DNA from: an uncultured Bacteroides sp.
GTDB taxonomy: Bacteria; Bacteroidota; Bacteroidia; Bacteroidales; UBA932
Length of the DNA: 64,000 nt
Direction: 5' to 3'
Assembly (NCBI GenBank): GCA_900543205.1
Contig: UQQM01000002.1
Location: forward strand, 43,028 to 107,027
Position numbers and translations under genes: made by a program. A model generated the notes under the pieces. The model ran no database searches. It saw nothing but the letters and a program-made list of their open reading frames with translations, and was not told the origin of the DNA. Below are positions 53,021-62,373 of the stretch, in pieces (position 1 is the first letter of the stretch; each line of letters starts with the position of its first letter).

Positions 53021-55936
53021 ATGAAACCAGTCAGATGTTTGATTGCCTTATGCGCCTTGTTTTTCTGCATTGCAGCGGGCGCACAGGGCAGAGTTGACGT
53101 CAAAGCCGTGCTTGTGGATTCCGGAACCGGCGACCCGGTGGGCTTTGCAACCGTCTCGATCACCCGCGAAGGCGAGGATGACCCCGCAAAATACACCTTG
53201 AGCGATGAGAAGGGAAACGTGACCCTTTCCTCCGTGCGCAGAGGCACATACGTCCTCAAGGCGGAACTCCTTGGATACAAGACATATACGACAACCATAA
53301 AGGTCGAGAACGAGACCGTGGACCTGGGCAAGGTGAAGTTCGAGCCCGACGCCACCCAGCTTTACGCGGCCACCGTGGCGGCCATCGGCAATCCGGTGAT
53401 AATAAAGAAGGACACCGTCGAATACAACGCCACTTCGTTCAGCACTACCGACAATGACGTTCTGGAAGACCTGCTCAAGAAGCTTCCCGGCGTCGAGGTC
53501 TCCGATGACGGCTCCATCACGGCCAACGGCGAGACCATCTCGAAGATAACCATAGACGGCAAGACCTTCTTCCTCGACGACCCCCAGCTGGCCTCCAAGA
53601 ACATCCCCGCCAAGATGATCAACAAGCTCAAGATCATCCAGAAGAAGTCGGAGCAGGCCGAATTCACGGGTATCGACGACGGCGAGGAGGAGACGGTGAT
53701 CGACCTCTCGGTCCAGCCGGGAATGATGAGAGGACTGTTCGGCAACGTGCTGGCGGGAGCTGGAGCCGACATACCTGCCAGCTCGGGCACTGAAAGCGAA
53801 CTCAGGTACCAGGGCAGCGCCTTCATGGGCCGCTTCACCGACAAGTCGCAGATAAGCGTGATCCTCAACGGCAACAACGTGAACAACCAGGGCGGCACCA
53901 ACCTCGCCGGTAACATGATGCGCGGAATGCGCGGCGGCATGGGCGGTAGCGGCGGAATCACGACCTCCTACATGGCCGGAATCAATGCCGCAGGCGACCT
54001 TTTCGACGACAAGATGGAAATCGGCGGCAACTATCTCTGGAATTCCAGCGACAACGTGGTTTCGGAGAGCAGCGTAAGAACCAACTACCTGACCGACAAG
54101 AACCTGATATACAACAGCGAGGGGGCGAGCAGCAACCATTCCGACGGCCACCGCTTCGGCCTGCGCCTCGAGCATGAGTTCTCGGAGAACACCTCGATAC
54201 TCTTCCAGCCCCAGGTGAACTTCGGCCGCGGATGGTATGCCGAATCGAGCAGCGACGAGACTTTCAACGACGACCTCATGGGCAACGTCACCAAGCTCAG
54301 CGACTCCTTCGCAGAGAACAGCGGCAACAACCGGAACGTCTCAGCGAGCGGCTTCCTCCTGTTCCGCCAGCGCCTGGGAATCCCGGGCCGCACCCTGACT
54401 GCGAACGTGAACTTCAGCGTCTCCGACAACGTGCTTGACGGAATCAACCGCAACGGGACGACGTCCTACGATGAGCTCGGGAACACCTTGTCGGTCGAGG
54501 ACGTGAACCAGAGCTTCACCAACGACCAGCGCTCCTACTCCGTGACCGGACGCGTCACCTACACCGAGCCGCTCGGCAACCACTTCTACGTCGAGGCCAA
54601 CTATTCCTACAGCTGGAACAGGTCCAACTCCGACAAGCAGACTTACGACCTGAACAACGGCGGAGCCTTTGACGAGCAGTATTCCAACAGCATAATCAAC
54701 GAGAACAACAGGCAGGAGATAGGCGTGAACGCCCTGTTCCAGAACGAGGATTTCCGTGCGCAGGTGGGATTCGCTGCGATGCCCACGAAGACCTACAACA
54801 GCACCACCAGGTTCAACAGCGAGACGGGGGAGTACAGCCCCGTGACCTACGATGATTTCCGCTGGAACTTCTCTCCCCAGATTTCGCTCTTCGCGGATTT
54901 CAGCGAGCTCTCGAGCATGAGGCTGTTCTACCGGGGAACCTCCAGCCAGCCTTCGACCTCCCAGCTGATGCCCGTCCCTGACAACACCGACCCCATGAAC
55001 ATCAGCTTCGGTAACCCTTCGCTGACACCCTATTTCTCACACAGCCTCAGGGGAGACTACCGCTATTCCAACAGGGAGAAATTCTCCTCATTCAACATAC
55101 GCTTCAACGGCGGATATGTGCAGAACCCCATCGTGAACGTGGTATGGTACGGCACCAACGGCGGCCAGTACACCATGCCGTTCAACGGCCCCGCCTCCTT
55201 CAACGGCAGCCTTAACGGCTTCGCCAACCTGCCTCTTGACAGCGAGGGCGTCTTCACGTTGAGCAACACGCTGGGGGCGAGCTACCGTCAGAGCTCGTCA
55301 TACGTCGGAACCGACGTGGACATGTCAGTATATGAGCAGGACGGCTATTACGCCTTCATGGACGATTTCATCGACAAGTTCGTGAACGACCCCGACTGGT
55401 TCGCCGACCATATCGACAGGAACACCACAAGGACCCTGAGCGCCAACGACAGGCTGAGGCTCAGGTACAGGGGCAGCGCCATTGAGGCCATGGTGGGCGC
55501 GTCCACGAGGATGAACCGCTCGTGGTACTCTATCTCCAACGCCAACGACAACACCACCACCTGGAACAACTCGGTGAGCGCGAGCCTCACCTGGAACTGG
55601 GAGGGCCCCGGCATCAGCATCGAGAGCGACTTCGACTATAACTGGTACAACGGATATTCCACCCGGCAGCCTTCGGAGAGCATACTCAACGCCGAGATTT
55701 CCAAGCTGCTGTTCAACGACACCATGACGCTGGCCATCCGTGGCTACGACATCCTCGGACAGTCCAGGAACCTTATGGTGAGTGATAGCGCGAACTACCA
55801 CAGCGAGTCGGTCAACAACACCCTTGGCCGCTACGTGATAGTTTCCCTTACCTGGCGTTTCGGAACCATGGGCGGAGGCCGAGGCGGATTCCGAGGCCCC
55901 GGCCCGGGCGGCCCTCCTCCGGGAGGACCCCGTTAG
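53021..55936 (+). CDS. Outer-membrane beta-barrel protein with carboxypeptidase-regulatory-like domain
   Basis: The protein has 971 residues from the ATG at 53021. A signal peptide (ends about 22 in AAGAQG) is followed by a CarboxypepD_reg-like beta-sandwich (about 28-112), a plug-like region (about 120-215) and a large barrel of the OMP_b-brl_3 type (to about 945) with many aromatic-ended strands. SusC-type TonB-box features are not evident, so it is a SusC-unlike member. The barrel end WRFGTM is followed by a Gly/Pro-rich tail of about 25 residues. It is GC-rich and has no SusD partner; substrate unknown. Confidence 0.83.
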   Translation: MKPVRCLIALCALFFCIAAGAQGRVDVKAVLVDSGTGDPVGFATVSITREGEDDPAKYTLSDEKGNVTLSSVRRGTYVLKAELLGYKTYTTTIKVENETVDLGKVKFEPDATQLYAATVAAIGNPVIIKKDTVEYNATSFSTTDNDVLEDLLKKLPGVEVSDDGSITANGETISKITIDGKTFFLDDPQLASKNIPAKMINKLKIIQKKSEQAEFTGIDDGEEETVIDLSVQPGMMRGLFGNVLAGAGADIPASSGTESELRYQGSAFMGRFTDKSQISVILNGNNVNNQGGTNLAGNMMRGMRGGMGGSGGITTSYMAGINAAGDLFDDKMEIGGNYLWNSSDNVVSESSVRTNYLTDKNLIYNSEGASSNHSDGHRFGLRLEHEFSENTSILFQPQVNFGRGWYAESSSDETFNDDLMGNVTKLSDSFAENSGNNRNVSASGFLLFRQRLGIPGRTLTANVNFSVSDNVLDGINRNGTTSYDELGNTLSVEDVNQSFTNDQRSYSVTGRVTYTEPLGNHFYVEANYSYSWNRSNSDKQTYDLNNGGAFDEQYSNSIINENNRQEIGVNALFQNEDFRAQVGFAAMPTKTYNSTTRFNSETGEYSPVTYDDFRWNFSPQISLFADFSELSSMRLFYRGTSSQPSTSQLMPVPDNTDPMNISFGNPSLTPYFSHSLRGDYRYSNREKFSSFNIRFNGGYVQNPIVNVVWYGTNGGQYTMPFNGPASFNGSLNGFANLPLDSEGVFTLSNTLGASYRQSSSYVGTDVDMSVYEQDGYYAFMDDFIDKFVNDPDWFADHIDRNTTRTLSANDRLRLRYRGSAIEAMVGASTRMNRSWYSISNANDNTTTWNNSVSASLTWNWEGPGISIESDFDYNWYNGYSTRQPSESILNAEISKLLFNDTMTLAIRGYDILGQSRNLMVSDSANYHSESVNNTLGRYVIVSLTWRFGTMGGGRGGFRGPGPGGPPPGGPR

Positions 55937-55984
55937 TCCGATGAGCGGAGCCCTGCATTGATTCACGGCAGGATTCCGGATGTG

Positions 55985-56025
55985 GCGGACGCGGAACTGC
56001 GGATTGACTGCGGTTCCGCGTCCGC
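55985..56025 (+). terminator. Strong hairpin after the outer-membrane protein gene
   Basis: GCGGACGCGGAAC (55985-55997) and GTTCCGCGTCCGC (56013-56025) are exact reverse complements. The T content after it is modest. Confidence 0.65.
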
Positions 56026-56052
56026 TTCTGTCTGATTGTCCAAGATATTCGC

Positions 56053-56060
56053 TATCTTTG
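56053..56060 (+). promoter_or_regulatory. -7 promoter element for the LysE-type exporter
   Basis: TATCTTTG, 7 nt before the ATG at 56068, so the transcript is nearly leaderless. Confidence 0.6.
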
Positions 56061-56067
56061 CAAAAAT

Positions 56068-56688
56068 ATGGTGATAGAGATATTACGGGCTTTCATGGTC
56101 GGAATCTGCGCCGCCGTCCCTGCGGGTCCGGTGCTGATTCTGGTGCTGCAGAAGACCCTTGGCAGGGGCAGGCTGGCCGGTGTGCTCACGGGCGCCGGTT
56201 CCGCCTTCGCCGATACAGTGTTCGCCGCCATAGGGCTTTTCACGCTTTCCCTCGTACAGGATTTCATAGCCCTGCACGAGGCGATGATAATGCTCGTCGG
56301 CGGAGCCGTGATATGCCTGATAGGGCTGGCGGTCTTCCTCGGAGCGAAGAAGGTGAAGACCGACAGGCCGGACGAGCACGGCGGGCTGTCTATGTTCGGC
56401 TGCACTCTGCAGGCGGCCGGGACCGCCATCTCGAATCCTGCGGCACTCGCCTACATGCTCGGCCTGCTGTCGGTCATGCGGCTGACTGCCGGAAGCGTGG
56501 AGGCGCCGGTGTGGTCCGTGCTCCTGGCGGTGGCCGCCGGGGAGCTTTGCTACTGGACGGCCATAGTGCTGCTGATATCCCGTTTCCTGAAGGTGAACGC
56601 GAAAACCCTGGTCACCGTGGGGAAGGTCGCCGGCATGGGAATAGCGTGCTTCGGAATAGTGTTGATAGTAAAAGGATTATTATTTTAG
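56068..56688 (+). CDS. LysE-family exporter
   Basis: The 206-residue membrane protein has six hydrophobic segments and the family signature in helix 1 (MVGICAAVPAGPVLILVLQK, with P-x-G-P). Similar proteins (LysE/RhtB) export amino acids. Substrate not predictable. The promoter is directly before the start. The PASTA-domain gene follows after 6 nt and the downstream genes up to lnt overlap or nearly touch, so an operon LysE-PASTA-rluD-lnt is likely. Confidence 0.86.
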   Translation: MVIEILRAFMVGICAAVPAGPVLILVLQKTLGRGRLAGVLTGAGSAFADTVFAAIGLFTLSLVQDFIALHEAMIMLVGGAVICLIGLAVFLGAKKVKTDRPDEHGGLSMFGCTLQAAGTAISNPAALAYMLGLLSVMRLTAGSVEAPVWSVLLAVAAGELCYWTAIVLLISRFLKVNAKTLVTVGKVAGMGIACFGIVLIVKGLLF

Positions 56689-56694
56689 GACAAG

Positions 56695-57525
56695 ATGAAT
56701 ATAAAGGGATTTTTCTCCAACTGGATAGTCAGGAACCTGCTGCTGGCCGCGCTTTTCGTCCTGGCCTTCGTGCTTGTCGCGAACGTGTTCCTCGCCCTGG
56801 TGACCCGCCACGGGAAGGAAATAGCCGTTCCCGACTTCACCAGTCTGACGGTGCAGGAGGCTTCCGCCGTGGCCGCGTCCTCCGGCGTCGAGGTCGTGGT
56901 GGTGGATTCCATGTACATACGAAGGATGAAGCCGGGAGTGGTCTACAGGCAGATGCCCGAAGCGGGCGAGCATGTCAAGGAAGGCCGCAAGATACGTCTC
57001 AGCATCAATACCATGCGTCCCAAGCAGGTGCCCATGCCGTCTCTCGTAGGCATACCCATGAGGCAGGCCAAGGCTGAACTCCAGCGCAACGGGCTCAGGC
57101 TGGGCAGGCTGATCTATGTCAGGGACCTTGCGACCAACAATGTCATATCCCAGCAGCGTTTCGGACGCGAGATAGAACCCGGAAGGGAGATTCCGAGCGG
57201 AACGGCAGTCGACCTGGTGCTCGGGCTCAGCCATCAGGATGAGAAGACCTTCGTACCCGATCTGGTCGGCAAGCAGTACCAGAATGCGGTGGACATCGTC
57301 CAGGAGAGCTCCCTGAATCCCGGACGGCTGCATTTCGACGCCAGCGTGCGCGATTATGCGGATTCCATGAGCGCGTTCGTCTATACCCAGAATCCTGAGG
57401 CGTATGTCCGTCTGGCTGACCCCGTGACCATGAGGGACACGCTGGTCGCGAATTCGCTCAGGCGCGGCTCCACGGTGGACCTCTATCTTACAATCGATGT
57501 AAGCAAATTGCCGGAGAAGGAGTGA
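56695..57525 (+). CDS. Membrane-anchored PASTA-domain protein
   Basis: The 276-residue protein has one N-terminal membrane helix (LLLAALFVLAFVLVANVF) and three PASTA domains outside: about 42-107 (IAVPDFTSLTVQEASAVAAS), 110-180 (VPMPSLVGIPMRQAKAEL) and 188-270 (FVPDLVGKQYQNAVDIVQ). PASTA domains bind peptidoglycan in Ser/Thr kinases and penicillin-binding proteins; here no kinase or transpeptidase is attached. It probably links the inner membrane to the cell wall. Its stop overlaps the rluD start (TGATG). Confidence 0.87.
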   Translation: MNIKGFFSNWIVRNLLLAALFVLAFVLVANVFLALVTRHGKEIAVPDFTSLTVQEASAVAASSGVEVVVVDSMYIRRMKPGVVYRQMPEAGEHVKEGRKIRLSINTMRPKQVPMPSLVGIPMRQAKAELQRNGLRLGRLIYVRDLATNNVISQQRFGREIEPGREIPSGTAVDLVLGLSHQDEKTFVPDLVGKQYQNAVDIVQESSLNPGRLHFDASVRDYADSMSAFVYTQNPEAYVRLADPVTMRDTLVANSLRRGSTVDLYLTIDVSKLPEKE

Positions 57526-58547
57526 TGGGAGAAGAGATGTTCGAGCATTTCCGGCTGGAAGTCGATGCCGGCCAGGCTCCGATGCGCATAGACAAGTACA
57601 TGTCCACGCATCTGGAGGATACTTCGCGCAGCCATATCCAGCAGGCGCTCAAGGAAGGGTATGTCCAGATAGGCGATGTTCCCGTGAAGGCCAACTACAT
57701 GGTCCGTCCCGGCGACGTGATACGCTTCGTGATGCCCTACCGCCGCAGGGGGCTGGAGATTCTGCCCCAGGAGATACCTCTCGACATAGTGTACGAGGAC
57801 GACGACGTGCTGGTGGTCAACAAGCCGGCCGGCATGGTCGTGCATCCCGGCCACGGGCATTTCGAGGGCACGCTGATAAACGCGCTCGCCCACCATCTTG
57901 GGATAGCCCAGGGCCCCGACGCCGAGGACGAGCGCATGGGCATACTCGTCCACAGGATAGACAAGGACACCAGCGGGCTGCTGGCGGTGGCGAAAAACGA
58001 CGAATCCCAGCTCAGGCTCGCCAGGCAGTTCTACGACCATAGCATAGACCGGCGCTATGTGGCAATAGTGTGGGGCAACGTGAAGGACGACGAGGGTACG
58101 GTGGACATGAACATCTGCCGCGACCCCAACGACAGGCTCCGTTTCCGGGTCACCGACGATCCGGAGAAGGGGAAGCACGCCGTCACCCATTACCGGGTGC
58201 TCGAGCGCTTCGGCTTCATAACGCTCATCGAATGCCGGCTGGAGACTGGCCGCACCCATCAGATAAGGGTCCATATGTCCAGCCTCGGCTATCCCATCTT
58301 CAACGACGGGCGCTACGGCGGAAGCGAAATCAGGAAAGGTACCATATATTCGAAATACAGGCAATTCATCGCGAACTGCTTCGAGATATGCCCTCGCCAG
58401 GCCCTGCATGCCGCGACTCTGGGCTTCGCCCATCCGAGGACGGGGCTCTGGCTTCAGTTTGAGTCTCCGCTTCCGGAAGACATGGCCGCGCTTCTGGAGA
58501 AATGGCGGAAATACTGCGGCGTCAACGACTGCTATGAAACGGATTAA
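57525..58547 (+). CDS. rluD: 23S rRNA pseudouridine synthase RluD-like
   Basis: The protein has 340 residues from the ATG at 57525 (a GTG three bases earlier is less likely). It has an N-terminal S4 RNA-binding domain (about 18-80: MRIDKYMSTHLEDTSRSHIQ) and the RluA-type catalytic domain with Asp in LVHRIDKDTSGLLAVAKN (about 145) and RLETGRTHQIRVHMSSLGYP. RluD modifies uridines of helix 69 in 23S rRNA. Family membership is certain; the RluD site assignment is by overall build. The end overlaps lnt by 14 bp. Confidence 0.88.
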   Translation: MGEEMFEHFRLEVDAGQAPMRIDKYMSTHLEDTSRSHIQQALKEGYVQIGDVPVKANYMVRPGDVIRFVMPYRRRGLEILPQEIPLDIVYEDDDVLVVNKPAGMVVHPGHGHFEGTLINALAHHLGIAQGPDAEDERMGILVHRIDKDTSGLLAVAKNDESQLRLARQFYDHSIDRRYVAIVWGNVKDDEGTVDMNICRDPNDRLRFRVTDDPEKGKHAVTHYRVLERFGFITLIECRLETGRTHQIRVHMSSLGYPIFNDGRYGGSEIRKGTIYSKYRQFIANCFEICPRQALHAATLGFAHPRTGLWLQFESPLPEDMAALLEKWRKYCGVNDCYETD

Positions 58548-60153
58548 TCTGACGATATTGCTGCTCTGCGTGCTGAGCTCCGTGCTGCTCAGCATCCCGT
58601 GGCTGGTCCCCCACACCGGCGCCCTTGTCCTTGTGGCCTTCGTGCCGCTTCTGTGTGCGGACGCCGTGTCGCGCCAGTACAGGCTCAGGCATTTCTGGAT
58701 CTATCCTTTCCTTACCTTCGTGCTCTGGAATGCCGCGACGACCTTCTGGGTGTGCGAGGCGACCATCGGCGGAGGCATATTCGCGATTCTTGCCAACTCC
58801 CTGCAGATGAGCATTGTCTGGGGGCTGTACCGGCTTTCGTCCAGGGTGTTCGGGAAGGGGCCTCTGCCCTACATATTCCTTGCCGCCATGTGGATGGCCT
58901 GGGAGTCCCTGTATTTCGACGTGGACATCTCGTGGCCGTGGCTGGTGCTCGGGCATGCCTTCGCGGGCAGCACGCACAGCGTCCAATGGTATGAGTACAC
59001 CGGTGTGATGGGAGGCTCGCTGTGGACCTGGCTCTGCAATCTCGGTTTCTTCGGGCTGATTGCGGCGGTCTCCGACGGCAACTGGCGCAAGTGGAACAAT
59101 GCCGCGCGCTTTTCGGCCGCCTTCGCGATGCTTCTGGTCGTGGCAGGCCCAATCATGCTTTCCAAGTCCATCTACGACAACTATGAAGAGCGTTCGGAAG
59201 GGACTCTCGACGTGGTGATAGCCCAGCCGAACTTCGACCCTTACAGCAAGTTCGAGTCCATGTCGCAGGCGGAGCAGAATTCGGTGCTGCTCGGGCTGTT
59301 CGACGAGGGGATGCGCCGGGACAGCACCCGGACCGCGCTCCTGCTAGCCCCGGAGACATTCACTTCCGACCTTCTGCTGAACGACCCTGCCGCATCCCCG
59401 ACAGTCCGAAGCTTCAGGGCTTTCCTTCAGGCATATCCCCGAAGCGAGATTCTGTTCGGGGCGAGCGCTTTCGAAATCTACGATACACATGAGCCGCCGA
59501 CCGTCCTGGCGAGACCATACGGCGACGGATGGATAATCTCGCGCAACAGCGCCGTGCTCGAGGACGCCGGTGGAGCATGCGAGTTCTTCCACAAGAGCAA
59601 GCTGGTGGTGGGCGTGGAGTTGACGCCGTATCCGAAGCTGTTCGTGCCGGTGGACGACTGGCTCTCGGGAATCATGAAGGTGCCGGGGCTGATGGGCCGC
59701 TGCGTCGGCCAGGACGAAGTGTCGCTGCTGCATTTCAGGGACAGCATCCCCATAGGCTGCGCCGTATGCTATGAGTCGGTCTACGGCGATTACTGCCGCG
59801 AATATGTGCTCAAGGGTGCGCGTGCGCTCACGGTGATCACCAATGACGCCTGGTGGGGAGACACCCCGGGCTACCGCCAGCATCTGCGCTTCTCCTGCCT
59901 GCGCGCGATAGAGCTGCGGCGCGACATCGCCCGCTGCGGCAATACCGGAATATCCTGCTTCATAGACCAGAAGGGCGACATATCGGAGCAGACCCCCTGG
60001 TGGGAGAGGGATGTCCTGAGCGGGCTGGTCAATCTCAATTCGGAGGAGACCTTCTATGCGCGGAACGGGGACATGATAGGCGGGGCGAGCACTCTCGTCT
60101 TCCTGCTTCTGGCGGTGCTGCTGATTGTCAGGGCCTTCCTGCCCAAGCGCTAG
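58534..60153 (+). CDS. lnt: Apolipoprotein N-acyltransferase
   Basis: The protein has 539 residues from the ATG at 58534; a longer frame starting at 58408 lies inside rluD. Six to eight N-terminal membrane segments (to about 215) are followed by a carbon-nitrogen hydrolase domain with the triad Glu in LLLAPETF (about 272), Lys in FHKSKLVVGVE (about 355) and Cys in IGCAVCYESVYG (about 412), and a last membrane helix (LVFLLLAVLLIVRAF). It adds the third acyl chain to lipoproteins at the outer face of the inner membrane. The stop shares CTAG with the ung stop. Confidence 0.92.
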   Translation: MKRINLTILLLCVLSSVLLSIPWLVPHTGALVLVAFVPLLCADAVSRQYRLRHFWIYPFLTFVLWNAATTFWVCEATIGGGIFAILANSLQMSIVWGLYRLSSRVFGKGPLPYIFLAAMWMAWESLYFDVDISWPWLVLGHAFAGSTHSVQWYEYTGVMGGSLWTWLCNLGFFGLIAAVSDGNWRKWNNAARFSAAFAMLLVVAGPIMLSKSIYDNYEERSEGTLDVVIAQPNFDPYSKFESMSQAEQNSVLLGLFDEGMRRDSTRTALLLAPETFTSDLLLNDPAASPTVRSFRAFLQAYPRSEILFGASAFEIYDTHEPPTVLARPYGDGWIISRNSAVLEDAGGACEFFHKSKLVVGVELTPYPKLFVPVDDWLSGIMKVPGLMGRCVGQDEVSLLHFRDSIPIGCAVCYESVYGDYCREYVLKGARALTVITNDAWWGDTPGYRQHLRFSCLRAIELRRDIARCGNTGISCFIDQKGDISEQTPWWERDVLSGLVNLNSEETFYARNGDMIGGASTLVFLLLAVLLIVRAFLPKR

Positions 60154-60818
60154 AGACTCCAGTCTATCGGGGTCTTCCCTTCGGAGACCAGGATCGCGTT
60201 CGCCTTCGAGAAATGCCGGCATCCGAAGAATGCCCCTCTCGCCAGAGGGGAGGGATGGGCCGCCTCAAGGATGTGATGCCTGTTGATGTCTATGAGCGGG
60301 GCCTTGCTCCTGGCATAGTTGCCCCAGAGCATGAAGACTACGCCCTCGCAGCGGTCTGAAATGGTCTTTATCACGGCATCCGTGAAAGTCTGCCATCCAA
60401 GGGCTCCGTGCGAAGTCGGTTCGCCGGCCCTGACGGTGAGCACGGCGTTGAGCAGCAGCACTCCCTGCTCCTCCCAGCGGCTGAGGTCGGTATGGCCGGA
60501 CATCCTGATTCCGAGGTCATCCTCGATTTCCTTGAATATGTTCTTGAGCGAGGGAGGGGGCGCCACTCCTTCGGGCACCGAAAACGAAAGGCCCATGGCC
60601 TGCCCGGGACGGTGGTACGGATCCTGACCCAGTATGACCACCTTCACCTTGTCGAGGGGACAGAGGTCGAAGGCCCGGAAAATCTGACTCCCGGGAGGGT
60701 ATATGACTTTTCCTGAGGATTTCTCTTCATGGAGCCTGGCGGCCAGGGCTCCGAAATACGGCTTGTCGAATTCGTTCTGGAGCGCGTCCTTCCAGCTTTG
60801 CTCTATTCTTACGGTCAT
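60150..60818 (-). CDS. ung: Uracil-DNA glycosylase
   Basis: The 222-residue family 1 enzyme has the water-activating Asp in VVILGQDPYHRPGQAMGLSF (about 65), the LLLNAVLTVRAGEPTSH segment and the minor-groove loop AAHPSPLARGAF (about 186). It removes uracil from DNA as the first step of base excision repair. It is divergent from coaD; only a weak -7 candidate (TAACTTAG) is seen before its start. The stop is shared with lnt in CTAG. Confidence 0.95.
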   Translation of the reverse strand: MTVRIEQSWKDALQNEFDKPYFGALAARLHEEKSSGKVIYPPGSQIFRAFDLCPLDKVKVVILGQDPYHRPGQAMGLSFSVPEGVAPPPSLKNIFKEIEDDLGIRMSGHTDLSRWEEQGVLLLNAVLTVRAGEPTSHGALGWQTFTDAVIKTISDRCEGVVFMLWGNYARSKAPLIDINRHHILEAAHPSPLARGAFFGCRHFSKANAILVSEGKTPIDWSL

Positions 60819-60842
60819 GACGCTAAGTTACTTAAATTTTCA

Positions 60843-60850
60843 TAAATTTG
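60843..60850 (+). promoter_or_regulatory. -7 promoter element for coaD
   Basis: TAAATTTG, 5 nt before the ATG at 60856. Confidence 0.6.
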
Positions 60851-60855
60851 TGTTC

Positions 60856-61335
60856 ATGAACAGAACAGCTTTGTTCCCGGGTTCCTTCGACCCTTTCACG
60901 GCCGGACACCTCAACATCCTTGCCCGCGCGCTGACCATGTTCGACGAAGTCGTCGTGGCCATAGGCATCAACCAGGACAAGGTGGGCTTCTTCGACAACT
61001 CCCAGAAGAAGGAGATAATAGTCCAGGCGGTCGCCGGCATGCCCGACGTGAGCATCATAGAATATGACGGCCTGACCGTGGACGTGTGCCGCGGGCTGGG
61101 CATACACCATATCGTGCGCGGAGTGCGCAACATGCTCGATTTCGAGAACGAACGCGCCATTGCGGACGCCAACCGCAGGCTCGCCCCGGACATCGAGACC
61201 ATAATCATCCCCACCGCCCAGGAGTTCGCGCACATCTCGTCCTCGGCCGTCAGGGATATAATACGTCACAACGGAGACACCAGCCTCTTCCTGCCGAAGG
61301 GGGTCATGCTTCCGTGTCCAAAGAAGATGCGATGA
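60856..61335 (+). CDS. coaD: Phosphopantetheine adenylyltransferase
   Basis: The protein has 159 residues from the ATG at 60856; an extension to 60703 would run antisense through ung. It has the nucleotidyltransferase motif PGSFDPFTAGHLNILARA (T-x-G-H), VRGVRNMLDFENERAIADAN and the C-terminal ISSSAVRDIIRHNGD. It makes dephospho-CoA from 4'-phosphopantetheine and ATP, the fourth step of CoA synthesis. The start is only 5 nt after the -7 element. It overlaps the next gene by 4 bp. Confidence 0.95.
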   Translation: MNRTALFPGSFDPFTAGHLNILARALTMFDEVVVAIGINQDKVGFFDNSQKKEIIVQAVAGMPDVSIIEYDGLTVDVCRGLGIHHIVRGVRNMLDFENERAIADANRRLAPDIETIIIPTAQEFAHISSSAVRDIIRHNGDTSLFLPKGVMLPCPKKMR

Positions 61336-62156
61336 TGGGAAAGACAATGAAGGCGCTGCTCCTTTTCATGCTTCCGCTGCTGCTGCCCGCATTCGCGGCG
61401 GGGCAGGGGACGGAGAACCGCTATGCCGGACTGGACAGCCTGCTGACAGAGTTCTACGCCGCACTTGTGCCCGAGGAAATCGAGGTGAAGAACGCCGAGA
61501 TGGACAGGCTGATAGAGACCTGCCACGATTCGCTGACCCGCCAGCATGTGGCCCTGGAGATATTCAACCACTACATGCACGCCCGCGTAATGGGGGAGGA
61601 GGCTGTGGCCGTCCATGTCTATGACGAGTGGATAGCCAGCGGCAAAGTCAGCATGCGCGGCGAATTCGAGCGGATGGAGGCCGACATTTTCGTGACCTTC
61701 AACCGCAACTCCCTGCTCGGGATGAAGGCCGCCGAGGTCAGCCTGAGGAAACCCGGCGGCGCCCGTATGACAATCCCCGTCGGCGGAAGGAAGGGCGTGC
61801 TCTTCTTCTATGACACTTCCTGCGCGAAGTGCCGCCTGGAGTCGCAGCTGCTGCCCCCGGTGCTCGAGGACGTGGACTTCCCCCTGGACTTCTATGCCGT
61901 ATATACCGGAGCCGACAGGGGCGAGTGGCGCAGTTTCCGCAACCGGCTCAGGGTCAGGAACAGGAATGTGAAGGTGTATCATCTCTGGGACCCGGAAATG
62001 GATTCCGACTACCAGCTGATGTACGGTGTCACCGCCACTCCGAAGATGTTCTTCGTCCTGGAGGACGGTGAGATAGCAGGCAGAAGGCTGGAGGTGGTGA
62101 ACCTCCAGGAGATAATACATTACGTCACATTGGTTCAGAATGGTCCGGAAGAATAA
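61332..62156 (+). CDS. Secreted thioredoxin-like protein (TlpA type)
   Basis: The protein has 274 residues from ATG 61332 (ATG at 61335 equally possible). A signal peptide (ALLLFMLPLLLPAFAAG) is followed by a helical region (about 30-130) and a thioredoxin-fold domain with the redox motif C164-A-K-C167 in YDTSCAKCRLE and the cis-Pro segment YGVTATPKMFFVLEDG. The helical N-terminal region followed by a thioredoxin domain resembles DUF5106-type proteins of Bacteroidota. It probably reduces or isomerises disulfides in the periplasm. It overlaps the preceding and the following genes. Confidence 0.83.
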   Translation: MMGKTMKALLLFMLPLLLPAFAAGQGTENRYAGLDSLLTEFYAALVPEEIEVKNAEMDRLIETCHDSLTRQHVALEIFNHYMHARVMGEEAVAVHVYDEWIASGKVSMRGEFERMEADIFVTFNRNSLLGMKAAEVSLRKPGGARMTIPVGGRKGVLFFYDTSCAKCRLESQLLPPVLEDVDFPLDFYAVYTGADRGEWRSFRNRLRVRNRNVKVYHLWDPEMDSDYQLMYGVTATPKMFFVLEDGEIAGRRLEVVNLQEIIHYVTLVQNGPEE

Positions 62157-62373
62157 GAAATATTCGGGAGTGGACCCCGCCTATCTAGACAGGCACAGGG
62201 ACTCCCTGAGACGAATTTACCGCAAGTCGGTGCTGTTCAACCAGCAGGAGCTTGCGGCAATCGATGAATATTGCAGGAAGTTCAAGGTGTCCTCCCGTTC
62301 GGCCCTGATCCGTGAGGCGCTCATGTCCCACGTCCTGGCCGGGCTTGAGGAGAACCACCCGACCCTCTTCTAG
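62140..62373 (+). CDS. Small ribbon-helix-helix-like protein
   Basis: The 77-residue protein has a basic start (VRKNKKYSGVDPAYLDRHRD) and a C-terminal part VLFNQQELAAIDEYCRKF, VSSRSALIREALMSHVL that matches the helix-turn-helix pattern after a short strand as in MetJ/Arc-type regulators. It overlaps the thioredoxin-like gene by 17 bp and shares its stop with lon (CTAG). DNA binding is likely but targets, and whether it forms part of a toxin-antitoxin pair, are unknown; no toxin-like gene lies beside it. Confidence 0.7.
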   Translation: MVRKNKKYSGVDPAYLDRHRDSLRRIYRKSVLFNQQELAAIDEYCRKFKVSSRSALIREALMSHVLAGLEENHPTLF

